In this document: in pieces, positions 60,887 to 64,000 of the stretch
Layout: each line of letters opens with the position of its first letter
Numbering within the stretch: position 1 is the stretch's first letter
Assembly (NCBI RefSeq): GCF_900091615.1
Contig: NZ_FMIA01000002.1
Location: forward strand, 5,332,001-5,396,000
Direction: 5' to 3'
Length of the DNA stretch: 64,000 nt
Source: Micromonospora yangpuensis
GTDB lineage: Bacteria; Actinomycetota; Actinomycetes; Mycobacteriales; Micromonosporaceae
Program-made: the position numbers and the translations under genes
Notes under the pieces: model-generated
Seen by the model: only the letters and a program-made list of their open reading frames with translations
Database searches by the model: none
What the model was told of the DNA's origin: nothing

Positions 60887-61711
60887 ATGTCGATGGACGC
60901 CACCCGCCAGCGCTTTCTGATGTGCCGGCCGACGTACTTCGCCGTGGACTACGCGATCAACCCGTGGATGGACCCGACCGTACCGGTCGACACCGCGCTC
61001 GCCGTCGAGCAGTGGGAACGGCTGCGCCGGACGTACCTCGACCTGGGTCACACGGTCGAGGAGATCGAGCCGCTGCCCGGCCTGCCCGACATGGTCTTCG
61101 CCGCCAACGGCGGCACGGTCGTCGGTGACCGGGCGATGGCCGTGCAGTTCCGCGACCCGCAGCGGGCCGACGAGGCTCCCGCCTACCGCGCCTGGTTCGC
61201 CGCCGCCGGCTTCGAGGTGACCGACCCCAAGCACGTCAACGAGGGCGAGGGCGACGTGCTGCTGGCCGGTGGCCACCTGCTCGCCGGCACCGGGTTCCGC
61301 ACCGCGCACGCCGCGCACGCCGAGCTGCAGGAGACCTTCGGGTACCCGGTGGTCACCCTGCAGCTGGTCGACCCCCGCTTCTACCACCTGGACACCGCGC
61401 TCACCGTGCTCGACGAGCAGACCGTGGCGTACCTGCCGGAGGCCTTCTCCCCCGGCAGCCGGGCCGTGCTGCGCCGGCTCTTTCCCGACGCGGTGACCGC
61501 CACCATGGCCGACGCGGAGGTGCTCGGGCTGAACGCGGTGAGCGACGGACACCACGTGGTGCTCCCCGCGCAGGCCGTCGAGCTGGCCGCCCGGCTCACC
61601 GAGCGGGGTTACCGGACCATCGGCGTGGACCTGTCCGAGCTGCGCCGGGCCGGTGGTGGACCGAAGTGCTGCACGCTGCGACTCCGTCAGGGAAGCGAGG
61701 CCGGAAAGTGA
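60887..61711 (+). CDS. ddaH: Dimethylargininase (DDAH)
   Basis: A 274-residue guanidine-modifying hydrolase; ATG 60887 has GGAGCAGGA upstream. It hydrolyses N-methylated arginines to citrulline and methylamines. Family landmarks: FLMCRPTYFAVDYAINPWM, LPDMVFAANGG, His167 in RFYHLDT as general base, and the nucleophilic Cys near the end in GGGPKCCTLRL. It overlaps rocD as GTGA, so both are made together. Relatives in actinobacteria are paired with ornithine aminotransferase in arginine-type catabolism. Confidence 0.9.
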   Translation: MSMDATRQRFLMCRPTYFAVDYAINPWMDPTVPVDTALAVEQWERLRRTYLDLGHTVEEIEPLPGLPDMVFAANGGTVVGDRAMAVQFRDPQRADEAPAYRAWFAAAGFEVTDPKHVNEGEGDVLLAGGHLLAGTGFRTAHAAHAELQETFGYPVVTLQLVDPRFYHLDTALTVLDEQTVAYLPEAFSPGSRAVLRRLFPDAVTATMADAEVLGLNAVSDGHHVVLPAQAVELAARLTERGYRTIGVDLSELRRAGGGPKCCTLRLRQGSEAGK

Positions 61712-62928
61712 TCGTCGACGACATGCTGCGGACCCCCGGTGCCCTCCGGGACGCCGAACGCTTCACCGCGCACAACTACCACCCGCTGCCGGTGGTGATC
61801 TCCTCCGCCGAGGGTGCCTGGCTGACCGACGTGGACGGTCGACGGTACCTGGACTTCCTGGCCGGCTACTCGGCACTGAACTTCGGCCACCGGCATCCGC
61901 GGCTGATCGCCGCCGCGCACGCGCAGCTGGACCGGCTCACCCTGACCAGCCGCGCCTTCGTACACGACCAGTTCGCCGACTTCTGCCGGGAGCTGGCCGA
62001 GCTGTGCGGCAAGCAACTCGTCCTGCCGATGAACACCGGCGCCGAGGCGGTGGAGACCGCCATCAAGGTGGCCCGCAAGTGGGGCTACCAGGTGAAGGGG
62101 GTGCCCGCCGGGCAGGCCAACATCGTGGTCGCCGAGGGCAACTTCCACGGCCGGACCACCACCATCGTCAGCTTCTCCACCGACGCCGACGCGCGCGACG
62201 ACTTCGGGCCGTACACCCCGGGTTTCACCGTGGTGCCCTACGGCGACCTGGCCGCGTTGAGCGCCGCGATCGACGAGCACACCGTGGCGGTGCTGATCGA
62301 GCCGGTCCAGGGCGAGCAGGGTGTGGTGGTACCCCCCGAGGGTTATCTGCCGGGGGTGCGTCGGGTCTGCACCGAACGCGACGTGCTGCTGCTCGCCGAC
62401 GAGATCCAGAGCGGGCTGGGCCGTACCGGAGAGACCTTCGCCTGTGACCACGAGGGCGTCGTGCCCGACATGTACCTGCTGGGCAAGGCGCTCGGCGGCG
62501 GCATCGTGCCGGTCTCCGCGGTGGTCGCGGACGCCGACGTGCTCGGGGTGCTCAAGCCCGGCCAGCACGGCTCCACCTTCGGGGGCAACCCGCTGGCCAG
62601 CGCGGTGGCGACCGAGGTGGTACGACTGCTGGCCACCGGCGAGTTCCAGCGTCGCTCCGCTGAGCTGGGCGCGCGGTTGCACACCGGCCTGCGGGAGCTG
62701 GTCGGCCACGGTCTGGTCGCGGTACGCGGCCGGGGCCTCTGGGCCGGCCTGGACCTCGACCCGGCACTGATGACCGGTCGGCAGGCCTGCGAACGTCTCG
62801 CCGAGCGGGGCGTGCTGGCCAAGGACACCCACGGCGCCACGATCCGGCTGGCCCCGCCCCTGGTGGTCACCGAGGCCGAGATCGACCACGCGATCGCCCA
62901 GCTCGCCGCCGTCCTGGCCACCAGCTGA
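61708..62928 (+). CDS. rocD: Ornithine aminotransferase
   Basis: A 406-residue class III PLP aminotransferase that converts ornithine plus 2-oxoglutarate to glutamate semialdehyde and glutamate. GTG 61708 overlaps the ddaH stop. Typical segments: AHNYHPLPVVISSAEGAWL, LPMNTGAEAVETAIK, NFHGRTTTIVSFS, LLADEIQSGLGRTG, and the PLP lysine in LLGKALGGG near residue 257. The NTGAEAVE block is the ornithine aminotransferase form. A terminator follows. Confidence 0.94.
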   Translation: MIVDDMLRTPGALRDAERFTAHNYHPLPVVISSAEGAWLTDVDGRRYLDFLAGYSALNFGHRHPRLIAAAHAQLDRLTLTSRAFVHDQFADFCRELAELCGKQLVLPMNTGAEAVETAIKVARKWGYQVKGVPAGQANIVVAEGNFHGRTTTIVSFSTDADARDDFGPYTPGFTVVPYGDLAALSAAIDEHTVAVLIEPVQGEQGVVVPPEGYLPGVRRVCTERDVLLLADEIQSGLGRTGETFACDHEGVVPDMYLLGKALGGGIVPVSAVVADADVLGVLKPGQHGSTFGGNPLASAVATEVVRLLATGEFQRRSAELGARLHTGLRELVGHGLVAVRGRGLWAGLDLDPALMTGRQACERLAERGVLAKDTHGATIRLAPPLVVTEAEIDHAIAQLAAVLATS

Positions 62929-62933
62929 GCACA

Positions 62934-62974
62934 CCGGCCCGGCCTCGTCCCCGTGCGGGGGCGGGCCGGGCCGG
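62934..62974. terminator. Bidirectional terminator between rocD and the FHA gene
   Basis: An 11-bp outer stem (CCGGCCCGGCC) and a 5-bp inner stem (CCCCG/CGGGG) form one long hairpin in the 50-bp gap between converging genes. Confidence 0.8.
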
Positions 62975-62978
62975 CTGG

Positions 62979-64000
62979 TCAGTTGTTGGGCAGGCGCATG
63001 GCCATGGTGGGGGCCTCGGCCATCACCGAGGCGGGGGTGATGGGTGCCCCGCTGGCCAGCTCGCCCGGCCGGCCGACCTGCACCCCGGGGTAGAGCTCGA
63101 CCATGTCCCCGCCGTCGAGGATCCGGGACTGCCGGGGGTTCAGCGGCAACCGGTCGGCCTCGTCCATCGAGCCACCCGGGCGGATGCCGGAGCCGTTGGT
63201 GCTGACGTCGGTGACGACGACCTCACCGGCGCGCAGCTCGAACTGCACGTGGCTGCGGCTGATCCAACGCCGCGCCTCGTCGTTGAGCCACTGCCCCAGG
63301 GTGATCCCGCCGGCCTGCTCCGGAGCCCGGCCGACCAGTACCGGCTCGTCGGCGCTGAGCACGAACCGCCGCCGCACCATCCCGCCGACGCTGACCGCCA
63401 GGACCTGGGTACGCGGACGCGGCCCGGCGTCGCCGAGCCGGGCACCGTGCCGCGGACAGGTCGGGACGCCGTTGCGCAGGGTGGGCGGCGGCTGGCCGGC
63501 CGGGGCACGGTCGACCGCGGCCAGGTCGGCGAAGGCACCGCCGCCGCCACCGCCACCGAACAACGCGCAGCCCGACTCGGGGCAGCGCCACTTGCGGGCC
63601 AGCAGTTGGGCGCCGACCGGCGACGGGGTGCCCTCGACGGGCGTGGTGCCGTTGCCGACGTGGGCGACGAAGGCCGGCCCGCCCTGACCCGGCACCGGGG
63701 CGACGACCCGACCGGGCTGCTCGGCCACCCACGGGTACCGCCCGCGCAGGCCGTCGAGCCGGCCGCGGGTGAGCACCGGCAGTCCGAGCAGGTCGGCCAC
63801 CTCCAGCATCCGGTCACCCGGGTTGTCGAGGACCTCGACCAGGCCGTCGTCGGCCCAGCGCCGGACCACCATCCGCTCGTTGGAGGTCAGGTCGGCATCC
63901 GACAGCAACGCCCGGTGCACCACGGCGTAGACCGGGACGCTGTCCTCCTCCAACTGGCGGGACAGCGCGTCGATGACCATGCCGAGCCGGAGCAGGTTCG
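62979..64000 (-). CDS. FHA-domain protein (5' end beyond the window)
   Basis: At least 339 residues are visible; the frame continues past 64,000 with NLLRLG before an internal Met, so the true start is outside. The N-terminal part, VPVYAVVHRALLSDADLTSN, is helical and unassigned. A Cys-rich segment (CPESGC ... CPRHG) could bind zinc. The C-terminal FHA domain reads EPVLVGRAPEQAGG, ARRWISRSHVQFEL and VTDVSTNGSGIRPGG, with the phosphothreonine-binding Arg, Ser-His and Asn residues in place. It probably reads Ser/Thr-kinase phosphorylation; the partner genes are not visible. Confidence 0.85.
   Translation of the reverse strand, partial: NLLRLGMVIDALSRQLEEDSVPVYAVVHRALLSDADLTSNERMVVRRWADDGLVEVLDNPGDRMLEVADLLGLPVLTRGRLDGLRGRYPWVAEQPGRVVAPVPGQGGPAFVAHVGNGTTPVEGTPSPVGAQLLARKWRCPESGCALFGGGGGGGAFADLAAVDRAPAGQPPPTLRNGVPTCPRHGARLGDAGPRPRTQVLAVSVGGMVRRRFVLSADEPVLVGRAPEQAGGITLGQWLNDEARRWISRSHVQFELRAGEVVVTDVSTNGSGIRPGGSMDEADRLPLNPRQSRILDGGDMVELYPGVQVGRPGELASGAPITPASVMAEAPTMAMRLPNN

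Overview
The window is high-GC actinobacterial DNA. GTG and TTG starts are frequent, many reading frames are open by chance, and several genes have a -10 box only about six bases before the start codon, which points to leaderless mRNA. The gene order argS-lysA-hom-thrC ... thrB-rho-rpmE-prfA-prmC, together with the protein sequences, suggests the Micromonosporaceae, most likely Micromonospora or a close relative. The genus is an inference from family knowledge, not from a search.

Positions 1-19,200 are a chromosomal core on the minus strand. From upstream to downstream it reads argS, lysA, hom, thrC (lysine, threonine and methionine branch of the aspartate pathway), an RND efflux protein, a polysaccharide deacetylase and an MFS permease, thrB, rho, rpmE, prfA and the start of prmC. 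Three envelope or efflux genes thus separate thrC from thrB, and a plus-strand diguanylate cyclase sits between prfA and prmC.

Positions 19,200-24,500 carry DUF3105 and DUF305 proteins, a protein derived from an IS630-type transposase, a tRNA-Arg (anticodon CCG) with its own promoter and terminator, and a translationally coupled SBF/ACR3-like permease plus Bcr/CflA-type MFS pair.

Positions 24,500-36,600 are an accessory conflict region. It holds a HigB-type toxin broken by an internal deletion next to an intact HigA-type antitoxin, a displaced fragment of a pretoxin Hint domain, an immunity-like gene, and a secreted 2,944-residue RHS/YD-repeat polymorphic toxin whose C-terminal tip (about 123 residues after the Hint domain) I cannot assign firmly. 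The tip and immunity gene are much richer in A+T than their surroundings. A beta-propeller protein is transcribed divergently.

Positions 36,600-53,430 carry a TetR regulator with two perfect operators and an MMPL exporter, an erythromycin-esterase family protein, a Gfo/Idh oxidoreductase, a group of very small genes around a palindrome, two small membrane proteins, an SDR reductase, a GH13 trehalose-synthase-like enzyme, DUF1349, DedA, a secreted GH16 glucanase with CBM6 under a palindromic operator, a second-type YidC/Oxa1 protein with DUF6412, a YbdK-type glutamate-cysteine ligase and a CoA-disulfide-reductase-like flavoprotein.

Positions 53,430-64,000 begin with repeat-rich intergenic DNA (short tandem repeats, a perfect 21-bp hairpin, a G-rich tract) around a DUF559 protein. 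An Nei2-type DNA glycosylase, an Ehu-type ABC transporter operon (ehuB-C-D-A), a small membrane protein, the coupled pair ddaH-rocD (dimethylarginine/arginine to ornithine catabolism) and an FHA-domain protein running off the right end follow. All functional statements rest on reading motifs in the sequence; no database search was run.
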